DNA of 64,000 bases from Cohnella faecalis (GTDB lineage Bacteria; Bacillota; Bacilli; Paenibacillales; Paenibacillaceae): positions 1 through 64,000 of the forward strand of contig NZ_QXJM01000023.1 in assembly GCF_003570905.1 (NCBI RefSeq), given 5' to 3'. Shown one piece after another: positions 55,265 through 63,409 of the stretch. The notes under the pieces were generated by a model. That model worked only from the letters and a program-made list of their open reading frames with translations. It was not told the origin of the DNA and searched no databases. Within the stretch, counting starts at the first letter, position 1, and each line of letters opens with the position of its first letter. Made by a program: the position numbers and the translations under genes.

Positions 55265-56788
55265 ATGTCATCGGAAGTTCGCGTTCACGAGCTTCGAATG
55301 AGCGGCATTAACAAGTCGTTCGCAGGGGTGCCCGCGCTTAAGGACGTCGATTTTGCCGTTCGCGGCGGCGAAATTCATGCGCTGCTCGGAGCTAACGGCG
55401 CAGGGAAAAGCACATTGATGAAAATATTGTCCGGCGCTTACGAGTGCGACAGCGGAGATATCGAGTTGAACGGAAGGCGGCTGGACATTCGATCGCCCGC
55501 CGACGCGAAGAAAGCGGGCATCCACTGCGTCTATCAGGAGGTGGATACGTCGCTCGTATCCCATCTTAGCGTAGCTGAAAATATTATGCTTGACCGGCTG
55601 GCTTCCTCGGACGGATCGGGCTGGATAAGGTGGCGCGCTCTGTACAAGGATGCGGAGCAGGTGCTCGCCAGGCTGGGGCTGCAGCTTCCGGTTCGCAAAA
55701 AAGCGGCCGACCTGACGTTGGCGGAGAAGCAGTTGATCCTCATCGCACGGCTGTTCGTGCAGGATGCGAAAATCGTTATTTTGGACGAGCCGACCGCTCC
55801 GCTCAGCCTGGAAGAGGCAAACCGGCTGTTCAAGCTTATGCAAGGCTTGAAGGAAGCCGGTATCGGCATTATTTTCATCTCGCACCGGCTGCCCGAGGTA
55901 TTCCGGATTTGCGAGCGGGTGACGGTCATGCGCGATGGACAAAGGGTCATGACGGAAAATGCCGAATCGACGAATGTCGGCGAGGTTGTGCGCACGATGC
56001 TGGGCAAAAGCTTCGAGGATGAATATCCGAAGCTGGAAGCCGAAATCGGAGATACGCTGGCGGAAATTCAAGGGCTGGCTGCCGGTCACCGGGTTCGGGG
56101 CGTCGACCTGCGGGTTCGCAGCGGCGAAATCGTCGCCGTGGTCGGTCTTGTTGGAGCGGGGAAAACCGAGCTTTCCCGGCTTCTGTTCGGCGCCGACGCG
56201 CCGGAGGAGGGAAGCGTCAGGCTGAACGGCGAGCTTGTGAAGCCGCGAAGCCCGGCGGACGCCGTCGAATCCGGGATCGTCCTCGTTCCCGAGGAGCGCA
56301 GGAAGGAAGGCATTCTCGTGCAGCATTCGGTGCTTCACAATCTGAGCTTGCCGATCCTTCAAACTCTCAGCCGTTTCGGCTTTTTGTCGGGCGTCAAAGA
56401 GAAGCGGAATGCGCAGCAAATCATCGAAGAGCTGGGGATTAAAGCGTCTTCTCCTCAGCTCGAAACCGCCTTCTTAAGCGGTGGCAACCAACAGAAGGTA
56501 GCCATCGGCAAATGGACGAAGACGGACGCGAAGCTGTTCGTGTTCGACGAGCCGACCAAAGGCGTGGACATCGGCGCCAAACGCGATATTTTCCGCATTA
56601 TCGGACAGCTCGCGCAGCAAGGCAAGGGGATTTTGTATTTAACGTGCGAATTCGCGGAAGCGCTCGGACTCGCCGACCGGATTCTTGTTATGTGCGACGG
56701 GCGGATCGTGAAGGAATTCGCGCGCGGCGAGGCGACGCAAGAGGATTTGCTTTATTACGCTAGCGCGGGGCGGGAGGAACCGGCATGA
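55265..56788 (+). CDS. Sugar ABC transporter ATP-binding protein (RbsA/MglA-like, two ATPase domains)
   Basis: 507 residues. Domain 1: Walker A GANGAGKST (42-50), QEVDTSLVSHLSVAENIMLD, an altered signature LTLAEKQL, Walker B IVILDEPTAPL. Domain 2: Walker A GLVGAGKTE, LVPEERRKEGILVQHSVLHN, signature LSGGNQQKVAIGKW, FVFDEPTKGVDIGAKRDIFR. The degenerate second Walker A (KTE) and altered first signature are usual in this subfamily. AAGGAGGCGGGG precedes the ATG; the stop overlaps the permease start. Confidence 0.93.
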   Translation: MSSEVRVHELRMSGINKSFAGVPALKDVDFAVRGGEIHALLGANGAGKSTLMKILSGAYECDSGDIELNGRRLDIRSPADAKKAGIHCVYQEVDTSLVSHLSVAENIMLDRLASSDGSGWIRWRALYKDAEQVLARLGLQLPVRKKAADLTLAEKQLILIARLFVQDAKIVILDEPTAPLSLEEANRLFKLMQGLKEAGIGIIFISHRLPEVFRICERVTVMRDGQRVMTENAESTNVGEVVRTMLGKSFEDEYPKLEAEIGDTLAEIQGLAAGHRVRGVDLRVRSGEIVAVVGLVGAGKTELSRLLFGADAPEEGSVRLNGELVKPRSPADAVESGIVLVPEERRKEGILVQHSVLHNLSLPILQTLSRFGFLSGVKEKRNAQQIIEELGIKASSPQLETAFLSGGNQQKVAIGKWTKTDAKLFVFDEPTKGVDIGAKRDIFRIIGQLAQQGKGILYLTCEFAEALGLADRILVMCDGRIVKEFARGEATQEDLLYYASAGREEPA

Positions 56789-57771
56789 ACAACCGGCTGA
56801 TGCAGTTTTCATTCAAATACGGGGCTCTCATTTTTATTGGCCTCGTTCTGTTGTTTTTTTCGCTATACAACGAATATTTTTTCACCTACAACAATTTAAC
56901 CGATATTTTGCGCTCCATCTCGATCGTAACCTTTGTCGCAATCGGCGTCACGATTTCGCTGACAGTCGACGGCTTCGATCTGTCGGTCGGCTCGACGGTT
57001 TCGCTCGCGGCCGTCGTGTCGGCTACGATGATGGTCTGGTTCGAGATGCCCTTGGTCGTCGTCATTGTCGTGCCCATTCTGTTCGGCGCCCTCGTAGGCT
57101 TGCTGAACGCCTTCCTGATCGTCAAGGTGCGGATTCCCGATCTGCTGGCGACGCTTGCCGTCATGTACATCGTCAGCGGCGTGCACAAAACGTACACAAA
57201 GGGCTACTCCATCTACAGCAACATGAACATGCAGGATGGTACGAAAGCGCCCGGCATCATGACGCCGGAGTTTTTATGGATCGGGCAGGGGAAGCTGCTG
57301 GGCGTTCCGTTCCCCGTCATTCTGATGCTCGTAGCGGTAATTGGCGCGCATCTTTTCTTCAAGTACACTCGCTGGGGCCGGCAGATGATTATGACAGGCG
57401 GCAACGAAGAGGCGGCGCGGCTGTCGGGCCTGCGCGTCAAGCGCGTTCGCACGCTCGCTTACGTCGCTTCCGGCGTATTCGCATCGATCGGCGGCATTCT
57501 GTTCGCGGCGCGTGTCGGCAACGGCCAGGTCGACGCCGGAGCGCCCTTGCTCATGGATGCGGTAGCGGCCGTGTTCGTAGGGTTTTCGGTATTCGGCGCG
57601 GGCAGGCCTAACATCATCGGCACCTTTTTCGGAGCGATCCTGATTGGGGTTCTCGTTAACGGGATGACCATGCTTAATGTCGAGTACTTCAAGACGGATA
57701 TCGTCAAAGGAGTCGTGCTCGTGCTCGCCCTGGCCGTTACTTTCATTCACAAAGACCGACATAAAGCTTGA
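56785..57771 (+). CDS. Sugar ABC transporter permease (RbsC-like)
   Basis: 328 residues with about 8-10 membrane helices of the BPD_transp_2 type: SIVTFVAIGVTISLTVDGFD, LSVGSTVSLAAVVSATMM, NAFLIVKVRIPDLLATLAVM, FGAGRPNIIGTFFGAILIGV. The loop ARLSGLRVKRVRTLAYVASG is the ATPase-contact region. It starts inside the end of the ATPase gene (4-bp overlap). Only one permease is present, so it would work as a homodimer. Confidence 0.92.
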   Translation: MNNRLMQFSFKYGALIFIGLVLLFFSLYNEYFFTYNNLTDILRSISIVTFVAIGVTISLTVDGFDLSVGSTVSLAAVVSATMMVWFEMPLVVVIVVPILFGALVGLLNAFLIVKVRIPDLLATLAVMYIVSGVHKTYTKGYSIYSNMNMQDGTKAPGIMTPEFLWIGQGKLLGVPFPVILMLVAVIGAHLFFKYTRWGRQMIMTGGNEEAARLSGLRVKRVRTLAYVASGVFASIGGILFAARVGNGQVDAGAPLLMDAVAAVFVGFSVFGAGRPNIIGTFFGAILIGVLVNGMTMLNVEYFKTDIVKGVVLVLALAVTFIHKDRHKA

Positions 57772-57786
57772 AAGTTCAAGCCCCGC

Positions 57787-57816
57787 TTGAAACTGCGAGC
57801 CCGGTCTGTGTATAAT
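57787..57816 (+). promoter_or_regulatory. hbs promoter
   Basis: TTGAAA (57787-57792), 18-bp spacer, TATAAT (57811-57816). A palindrome GCTTGAA / TTCAAGC (57768-57783) just after the permease stop precedes it. Confidence 0.6.
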
Positions 57817-57876
57817 TTCTGATGAAACGGATAAACAGTTAACGAGCGAGTTTTTCGTTCCGGGAGGTGAATTGCC

Positions 57877-58149
57877 ATGAACAAAACCGAATTGATCGCC
57901 AAAGTGGCCGAGTTGACCGATCTGTCCAAGAAGGACGCAACGCAAGCGGTAGACGCCGTGTTCGACGTTATCTCCGAAGCGCTGCAGAGCGGCGACAAGG
58001 TTCAGCTCGTCGGCTTCGGTAACTTCGAAGTTCGCGAACGTTCCGCCCGCAAAGGCCGTAACCCGCAAACCGGAGTCGAAATCGAAATTCCGGCCGGTAA
58101 AATCCCAGCTTTCAAGCCGGGCAAACAACTGAAAGAAGGCATCAAATAA
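57877..58149 (+). CDS. hbs: HU family DNA-binding protein
   Basis: Nucleoid-associated histone-like protein. 90 residues, normal length: [40 protein letters not shown] and the DNA-binding arm [25 protein letters not shown] precedes the ATG. In B. subtilis hbs follows spoIVA directly; here the sugar ABC operon lies between. Confidence 0.97.
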   Translation: MNKTELIAKVAELTDLSKKDATQAVDAVFDVISEALQSGDKVQLVGFGNFEVRERSARKGRNPQTGVEIEIPAGKIPAFKPGKQLKEGIK

Positions 58150-58175
58150 TCGACTGATTATCGCTTTCTTTTTTG
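58146..58175 (+). terminator. Probable terminator of hbs
   Basis: Short AT-rich stem ATAATC / GATTAT around GACT, overlapping the stop codon, then CTTTCTTTTTT. Confidence 0.5.
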
Positions 58176-58187
58176 TAATGGAAAAGG

Positions 58188-58217
58188 TTGCATAGCTGGA
58201 ATGGCCTGTGCTATAAT
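58188..58217 (+). promoter_or_regulatory. Promoter of tRNA-Pro
   Basis: TTGCAT (58188-58193), 18-bp spacer, TATAAT (58212-58217), 18 bp before the tRNA. Confidence 0.65.
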
Positions 58218-58234
58218 CGCTCTCGTATTTACGT

Positions 58235-58311
58235 CGGGACGTGGCGCAGCCAGGTAGCGCGCACCCTTGGGGTGGGTGAGGTCGAGAGTTCGAATCTCTC
58301 CGTTCCGACCA
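58235..58311 (+). tRNA. tRNA-Pro (anticodon GGG)
   Basis: 77-nt cloverleaf with encoded CCA. Acceptor CGGGACG pairs with CGTTCCG; D stem GCGC/GCGC; anticodon stem CACCC/GGGTG with loop TTGGGGT, anticodon GGG; T stem GAGAG/CTCTC with loop TTCGAAT. Reads CCC/CCT codons. Stands alone between hbs and mtrB with its own promoter and terminator. Confidence 0.97.
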
Positions 58312-58325
58312 TTACATAACCGCTG

Positions 58326-58367
58326 AACTGCTTTTCCGACGGGTTTCCCGCGGGGAAGCAGTTTTTG
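58326..58367 (+). terminator. Terminator after tRNA-Pro
   Basis: AACTGCTT (58326-58333) and AAGCAGTT (58356-58363), T-run to 58366. Confidence 0.8.
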
Positions 58368-58428
58368 TTTGACATCGATATCCTTTTTCCTTCATCATGA
58401 GAAAAAAGAGGAGGCTGACGGAGCCGTT

Positions 58429-58653
58429 ATGGAAGAAAAGACGCAAGCGGAGTATGTCGTCATCAAGGCGAAAGACAACGGGGTGCAGGTGATCGGATTG
58501 ACTCGGGGCCAGGATACGAAGTTTCATCATACCGAGAAGCTTGATCGCGGGGAAGTGCTGATCGCCCAATTCACAGACCATACGTCGGCCATCAAGATTC
58601 GCGGCAAGGCGACGGTACTGACCAAGTACGGTACTGTAGATACCGACGTGTAA
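58429..58653 (+). CDS. mtrB: Trp RNA-binding attenuation protein (TRAP)
   Basis: 74 residues. Forms an 11-mer ring that, with bound tryptophan, wraps the trp leader RNA and causes termination. The conserved core is clear: [40 protein letters not shown] and [20 protein letters not shown] 58429 is chosen because the family begins there; ribosome sites are weak (GAGGAGG 13 bp and CGGAG 5 bp upstream). folE (mtrA), its usual partner in B. subtilis, is not adjacent. Confidence 0.95.
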   Translation: MEEKTQAEYVVIKAKDNGVQVIGLTRGQDTKFHHTEKLDRGEVLIAQFTDHTSAIKIRGKATVLTKYGTVDTDV

Positions 58654-58799
58654 GGAGCGGGAGCTTCGCGCGGAGGCGGCCGACCGGCACATCGAATTCC
58701 GGCTTGGCAACGAACAAAGCGTAATGCAGGCATAGCCTGCCTTTTTCTTTTGTACAATGGGAAGGAGGACATCCGTCCCGGCGAAAGGGGAAGGCTGAC

Positions 58800-59339
58800 A
58801 TGGCCCATTGGCTGCGTTTTGGAGGGCTGCTTGCGACCGGCTTCGCCGTCGTTCTGCTGCTCGGACGGCTGCCGGCGATCGAGAGGAGCCCGCCCTCGCA
58901 TCGCCAGTCGCTGGAGGTGTTCACTCCGGTGCAGGTGAAAACATTAACGGGGGAAAATTTGGTCGACGCGATGATCGGTCTGCCTTTGAGGGAGCGGTTG
59001 TCGCGCGTCGGCTGGGACCATTCGATTTTGACGGTCGATCTTTCGGTCGAACAGCCGTTGGCCGCTCCCAGGGACGTGTGGAGGGATACGGCGCGTTTGA
59101 TCCGCTTCTCTTTTTTCGATGTGCAAGGAGTCCGGCAGCTTCTCGTTCGGGTGTATTCGGTGGACGGCGGGCAGCGAACGCTGCTGTTCTCGGCCGAAAC
59201 GAGGCCCGGCGACTGGACGGAGGAGCGGCTGGCGTCGCTGCGAACGCCAATCGGCTATCCGGATGACGAATTTCGAGCGGGCATTCATCTTGTTATTTAT
59301 CCGCAAGGAGAGCTCTGGCTTCGAAATTTTGCAAATTGA
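58800..59339 (+). CDS. Hypothetical exported or membrane-anchored protein
   Basis: 179 residues. One N-terminal hydrophobic helix (FGGLLATGFAVVLLLGRLPA), then a soluble part: EVFTPVQVKTLTGENLVDAM, SILTVDLSVEQPLAAPRDVW, LIRFSFFDVQGVRQLLVRVY, ending IHLVIYPQGELWLRNFAN. The strand-rich pattern suggests a small beta-sheet domain. No family recognised; placed between mtrB and hepS. Confidence 0.7.
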   Translation: MAHWLRFGGLLATGFAVVLLLGRLPAIERSPPSHRQSLEVFTPVQVKTLTGENLVDAMIGLPLRERLSRVGWDHSILTVDLSVEQPLAAPRDVWRDTARLIRFSFFDVQGVRQLLVRVYSVDGGQRTLLFSAETRPGDWTEERLASLRTPIGYPDDEFRAGIHLVIYPQGELWLRNFAN

Positions 59340-59441
59340 TGAACTTAGAGCGTGTCTTATGCGGGCTTAACCGGGTTATGTTATAATATACGAATGAGCG
59401 AGCGCCGCTGCGGCGCCAGGTACCAAGTTCGGAGGCTTGAG

Positions 59442-60319
59442 ATGACACGAAATCGCATTGCGCAACTGGCCCAAAAATATATGTACCACGATATGATCGG
59501 CAAACATACGGAGTTGCCGGATTTCCCCGAGGCTCGGATCCGGCTGCTCTATTCGGTTCTGGGCCATCAACCTGCGGCATCGCTTAACAAAGAGCTGATG
59601 GCTCTCGTCGCTTCTCTGGTGCAAATGGGGCTCGACACCCATGACACGGTTCGGAACGAGAACGCGCCGTCAGGCGAGAAAAGCGGAATTCTATCCATGC
59701 GGGCCCAGCAATTGAAAGTGTTGGCCGGCGATTTTTTTAGCGCGCGTTTTTACCAGTTGCTGTCTCAAGCGGGGCAAATCGACGCGGTACGCCGCATGAG
59801 TGAAGCAGTGTGCGAAGTGAACCGCGTGAAGATGATTTTTTATACGAAAATGAAGCAGTTAAAGCTGAACGCCGAAGAGTACGTGCAACTGAGCTCCGAA
59901 ATTCGCTCCGGCTTGTTTGTTGCGTTTACCGCCTTTATGCAGGGACTCTGCGAGAGACTGTGGCCCGAAATCGTGGAACGGTTCAGCCGCTGCGAAGTGC
60001 TTCTTAAGGAAATTCGCCAAGTGGAGCAAACGTCCGATCTGGAAAGCAGCTGGGGCGTCTGGCACATCATGCAAGAAGGCTCGGAGGAAGATCGGCTCGC
60101 TCTTGCTCAGCGGCAGGAGGACAGCAGCTTCATTCGTCATTTGCTTGACAAGTATCACGTCCCGAGAAGCTCGGCGGGCTGTTGAGGCAGTCGGCCCAGC
60201 AGCTTCAAGGGCTGTTGCAGCGGGTACAATCGGATAAGCTTCTGCGCGACGTGCAGCCGCTTATCGAACCATTCATTACGGCGGCGGGACTTCAGCCGGC
60301 TTTGAAAGAGTTGGGGTGA
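59442..60319 (+). CDS. hepS: Heptaprenyl diphosphate synthase component I, one frame break
   Basis: Small regulatory subunit that pairs with HepT to make the C35 side chain of menaquinone-7. From ATG 59442: MTRNRIAQLAQKYMYHDMIG, RIRLLYSVLGHQPAASL, ILSMRAQQLKVLAGDFFSAR FYQLLSQAGQ. The frame ends early at 60185; adding one G near 60178 gives SSAGLLRQSAQQLQGLLQ and continues to a stop at 60319, the usual family length (about 292). hepS-menG-...-hepT order supports the call. Confidence 0.88.
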
Positions 60320-60326
60320 GGACACC

Positions 60327-61046
60327 ATGATCGACGCGAATTCCAAGGACCATGTCCATTCCGTATTCGAGAGCATTGCTCCCAAATACGATTTGATGAA
60401 CGATATTTTGAGCTTCCGCAGACATAAGGCATGGCGCGCATTCACGATGCGCAAGATGAACGTTCAGCCCGGGCAGAAGTCGCTCGACCTCTGCTGCGGC
60501 ACGTGCGATTGGACGATTTCTCTCGCCCGCGCCAGCGTGAACGGAGAGACGGTCGGGCTCGATTTCAGCCGCAATATGCTTGATATCGGGCAAGCGAAGG
60601 TGGACAAGCTAGGGCTGGCAAAGCAGATTACTCTCGTTCAAGGCAATGCGATGGAGCTTCCGTTCGCCGACAACACGTTCGATTACGTGACGATCGGCTT
60701 TGGACTCCGCAACGTGCCGGACATCGTTCAGGTGCTTAAGGAAATGAAGCGGGTAGTGAAGCCGGGCGGCAAGGTTGTCTGTCTCGAGCTTTCTAAGCCG
60801 ACCTGGCAGCCGTTCAAGGGCATTTATTATTTTTACTTCGAAAAACTTCTTCCCCTGATGGGCAAATGGTTCGTTCGCAAATACGAACAATACCGATGGC
60901 TGCCGGAGTCGCTCGCCGTATTTCCGGATCTTCAGGCGCTGGCCGAGCTGTTTCGAACGGTCGGTCTTCGCGGCGTCAAGGCGTACCCGTTGTTTTTCGG
61001 CGTAGCCGCGCTGCATATCGGGACGAAGGGAACTGACGGGGAATGA
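60327..61046 (+). CDS. menG: Demethylmenaquinone methyltransferase
   Basis: SAM-dependent C-methyltransferase making menaquinone from demethylmenaquinone. 239 residues: HVHSVFESIAPKYDLMNDIL, SAM site LDLCCGTCDWTISLA, LDFSRNMLDIGQAKVDKLGL, VTIGFGLRNVPDIVQVLKEM, LELSKPTWQPFKGIYYFYFE. GAGGACACC precedes the ATG. Overlaps the UbiA-like gene by 4 bp. Confidence 0.95.
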   Translation: MIDANSKDHVHSVFESIAPKYDLMNDILSFRRHKAWRAFTMRKMNVQPGQKSLDLCCGTCDWTISLARASVNGETVGLDFSRNMLDIGQAKVDKLGLAKQITLVQGNAMELPFADNTFDYVTIGFGLRNVPDIVQVLKEMKRVVKPGGKVVCLELSKPTWQPFKGIYYFYFEKLLPLMGKWFVRKYEQYRWLPESLAVFPDLQALAELFRTVGLRGVKAYPLFFGVAALHIGTKGTDGE

Positions 61047-61918
61047 TTCATAAGCTGCGAGTCATACTGGAAATGATTAAATTCGAGCATACGATTTTCG
61101 CTTTGCCATTCGCTTACGTGGGAGCGATTCTCGGTGCCGTTACGATGGAACGACGGCTGCCGGAATGGTCCGAATGCGGGTGGATTTTGCTGGCGATGGT
61201 CGGCGCGAGAAGCGCGGCAATGGGACTTAATCGCGTCATTGACAAGGCTATCGACGCTCGCAATCCGCGAACCGCGACTAGAGCGCTTCCCGCAGGTCTG
61301 CTCAAATCCGCGGAAGTGCTGCTGTTTATCGTCGTATCGTTCGTATTGCTGTTCTGGGCGGCGTCCCAGCTTAATACTCTCGCCGTCAAGCTATTGCCCG
61401 TTGCGGTATTCATGACCGTTATTTATTCTTATACGAAAAGATTCACCTGGCTTTGCCATGTCGTGCTCGGATTGACGATCGGTCTGGCTCCTCTGGGGGG
61501 CTGGGTGGCGGTTACCGGAGAAGTGACGTGGACGTCCATCATTTTGTATTTGACCGTCGCGCTTTGGACGGCCGGCTTCGACATTATCTATGCTTGCCAA
61601 GACATCGATTTCGACCGCAAGGAAGGGCTTCATTCCATTCCATCCCGATTCGGGATTGCCGGAGGCTTATCCATCGCCCGCATGATGCATGCATTGACGG
61701 CGCTTGGATTTGCCTTGCTTCTTGTATTGACCGATTTAAGCTGGTGGTATTTTGCCGGCATCGTCATTTCCGGCGCTCTTCTTCTCTATGAGCATCGTCT
61801 TGTCAAGCCGAACGATCTATCCAAGCTGAATGCCGCCTTCTTTACGATGAACGGCATTTTGAGCGCCGTCGTATTCGCGTTTACTTTCATCGATCTCGTT
61901 CTGGTGAAGGCGTGGTAA
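61043..61918 (+). CDS. UbiA-family prenyltransferase, probable MqnP of the futalosine pathway
   Basis: Integral membrane prenyltransferase attaching the polyprenyl chain to the aromatic nucleus. 291 residues; first Asp-rich motif MGLNRVIDKAIDARNPRTAT (Asn63, Asp67, Asp71), second DIDFDRKEGLHSIPSRFG. It resembles 4-hydroxybenzoate-type UbiA more than MenA, and the presence of mqnA and UbiX here fits the late futalosine route (MqnP). ubiX starts inside its 3' end. Confidence 0.85.
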   Translation: MIHKLRVILEMIKFEHTIFALPFAYVGAILGAVTMERRLPEWSECGWILLAMVGARSAAMGLNRVIDKAIDARNPRTATRALPAGLLKSAEVLLFIVVSFVLLFWAASQLNTLAVKLLPVAVFMTVIYSYTKRFTWLCHVVLGLTIGLAPLGGWVAVTGEVTWTSIILYLTVALWTAGFDIIYACQDIDFDRKEGLHSIPSRFGIAGGLSIARMMHALTALGFALLLVLTDLSWWYFAGIVISGALLLYEHRLVKPNDLSKLNAAFFTMNGILSAVVFAFTFIDLVLVKAW

Positions 61919-62535
61919 CCGGAGCGCCTGACAGGCGCTGGGTCGTCGGCATTACGGGAGCGAGCGGAGCGGCATACGGCATCAAGCTGTGCCGGGAACT
62001 GCTCGCCGGAGGGTACGTTATTCATCTTGTCGTGACGGATGCCGGTTGGCGGGTGTTCAAGGAAGAGCTCGGGTGGGATGCTTCAAGGCGGATGGAAACT
62101 TTGCGCCATGCTTTCGGCGACGAACCGTTCGAGGAAGGACGTCTGATCTATCATCCGCTTAACGATATCGGGGCGAGCATCGCCAGCGGTTCGTTCCGCT
62201 GCGAAGGGATGGTCGTCGTTCCATGCTCGATGGGGACGTTATCCTCCATCGCTCACGGAGCTTCGACGAACCTGCTTACCCGCGCGGCGGACGTTATGCT
62301 TAAGGAAGGCCGCCCGTTGCTGCTGGTCCCTAGGGAGACGCCTCTTCATGCGATTCATCTTGAGAACATGCTAGCTCTTGCGCGCTTGGGGGTGCGGATC
62401 ATACCGGCTATGCCGGCTTTTTATTACGGGCCCCAGACTTTGGACGACGCTGTCGCTTTTATGGTCGGCAAAGTGATGGACAGCATGAGCGTACCGCACA
62501 ATTTGTATAGAAGATGGGGAGAAAGTCATGAGTAG
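61912..62535 (+). CDS. ubiX: UbiX-like flavin prenyltransferase
   Basis: Makes prenylated FMN for UbiD-type decarboxylases. 207 residues: VVGITGASGAAYGIKLCREL, HPLNDIGASIASGSFRCEGM, VVVPCSMGTLSSIAHGASTN, LLTRAADVMLKEGRPLLLVP, RETPLHAIHLENMLALARLG, IPAMPAFYYGPQTLDD. GTG start overlapping the previous gene; overlaps mqnA by 8 bp. A UbiD-like partner (MqnL) is not in the window. Confidence 0.92.
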   Translation: MVTGAPDRRWVVGITGASGAAYGIKLCRELLAGGYVIHLVVTDAGWRVFKEELGWDASRRMETLRHAFGDEPFEEGRLIYHPLNDIGASIASGSFRCEGMVVVPCSMGTLSSIAHGASTNLLTRAADVMLKEGRPLLLVPRETPLHAIHLENMLALARLGVRIIPAMPAFYYGPQTLDDAVAFMVGKVMDSMSVPHNLYRRWGESHE

Positions 62536-63409
62536 CAAGCTTCATCGGCCGATCCGCATCGGCCGTATCGATTACACGAACGTATGGCCCGTCTTTCATC
62601 ATTTCGACGAATCCGCCCTCGCATGCGAAGCGGAGATTGTCCGGGAGATGCCTGCGGCTCTCAATCGCAAGCTGCGGGCGGGAGAAATCGACGTGGCGGC
62701 CATCTCATCGTTCGCTTACGGCCAGTCGTCGGATCGCTATTATTTGCTGCCCGATCTGTCCGTAAGCGCGCTTGGGCGCGTCCAATCGATTCTGCTGTTC
62801 TTGAAATCTCCGTTGGAGAAAGCCATCCACGGTAAAATCGCCTTGACGACGACGTCCGCAACGTCCGTCAACTTGCTCAAAATCATTATGGAGAAATTTT
62901 ACGGCGGCAAGCCGGTTTACGAGGATGCGGAACCATCGCTCGATCGGATGCTCGAACATGCGGATGCGGCGCTATTGATCGGCGACCACGCCATTCGCGC
63001 CTCTTGGGAAAAGCGAGGCTATCGGGTGCTCGACCTCGGGGAAGTGTGGAACGTATGGACCGGTCATTGGATGACGTTCGCCCTGTGGGCGGTAAGGCGG
63101 GAAACCGCAGATAGCCGTCCGGACGCGGTGCGCAGCATCTATGAAGCGCTGCTTGCAAGCAAGCATGCGTCCGAGAGCGATAGGGAGCCGATTATTCGGA
63201 AGGCGATCAACCAAATAGGAGGTACGCGATCCTATTGGGAAGGCTACTTCTCTAATTTGCACCACGGCTTCGCAAAGGAGCAGCAAGCGGGTCTTGCGCT
63301 ATATTTTCAATATGCACGGGAGCTTGGGTTAATGGACGGCCAGCCGTCCTTGACGGAGTGGCCGGAAGCCAAGGCCGCTTATTCCCGGAAATCGCAGGTG
63401 AACTTATGA
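62528..63409 (+). CDS. mqnA: Chorismate dehydratase (menaquinone futalosine pathway)
   Basis: MqnA dehydrates chorismate to 3-enolpyruvylbenzoate, the entry to the futalosine route. 293 residues with RIGRIDYTNVWPVFHHFDE, GEIDVAAISSFAYGQ, LTTTSATSVNLLKIIMEKFY, DAALLIGDHAIRASWEKRGY and VWNVWTGHWMTFALWAV. Its stop overlaps hepT (ATGA), completing a tightly packed hepS-menG-ubiA-ubiX-mqnA-hepT operon. Confidence 0.94.
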   Translation: MSSKLHRPIRIGRIDYTNVWPVFHHFDESALACEAEIVREMPAALNRKLRAGEIDVAAISSFAYGQSSDRYYLLPDLSVSALGRVQSILLFLKSPLEKAIHGKIALTTTSATSVNLLKIIMEKFYGGKPVYEDAEPSLDRMLEHADAALLIGDHAIRASWEKRGYRVLDLGEVWNVWTGHWMTFALWAVRRETADSRPDAVRSIYEALLASKHASESDREPIIRKAINQIGGTRSYWEGYFSNLHHGFAKEQQAGLALYFQYARELGLMDGQPSLTEWPEAKAAYSRKSQVNL

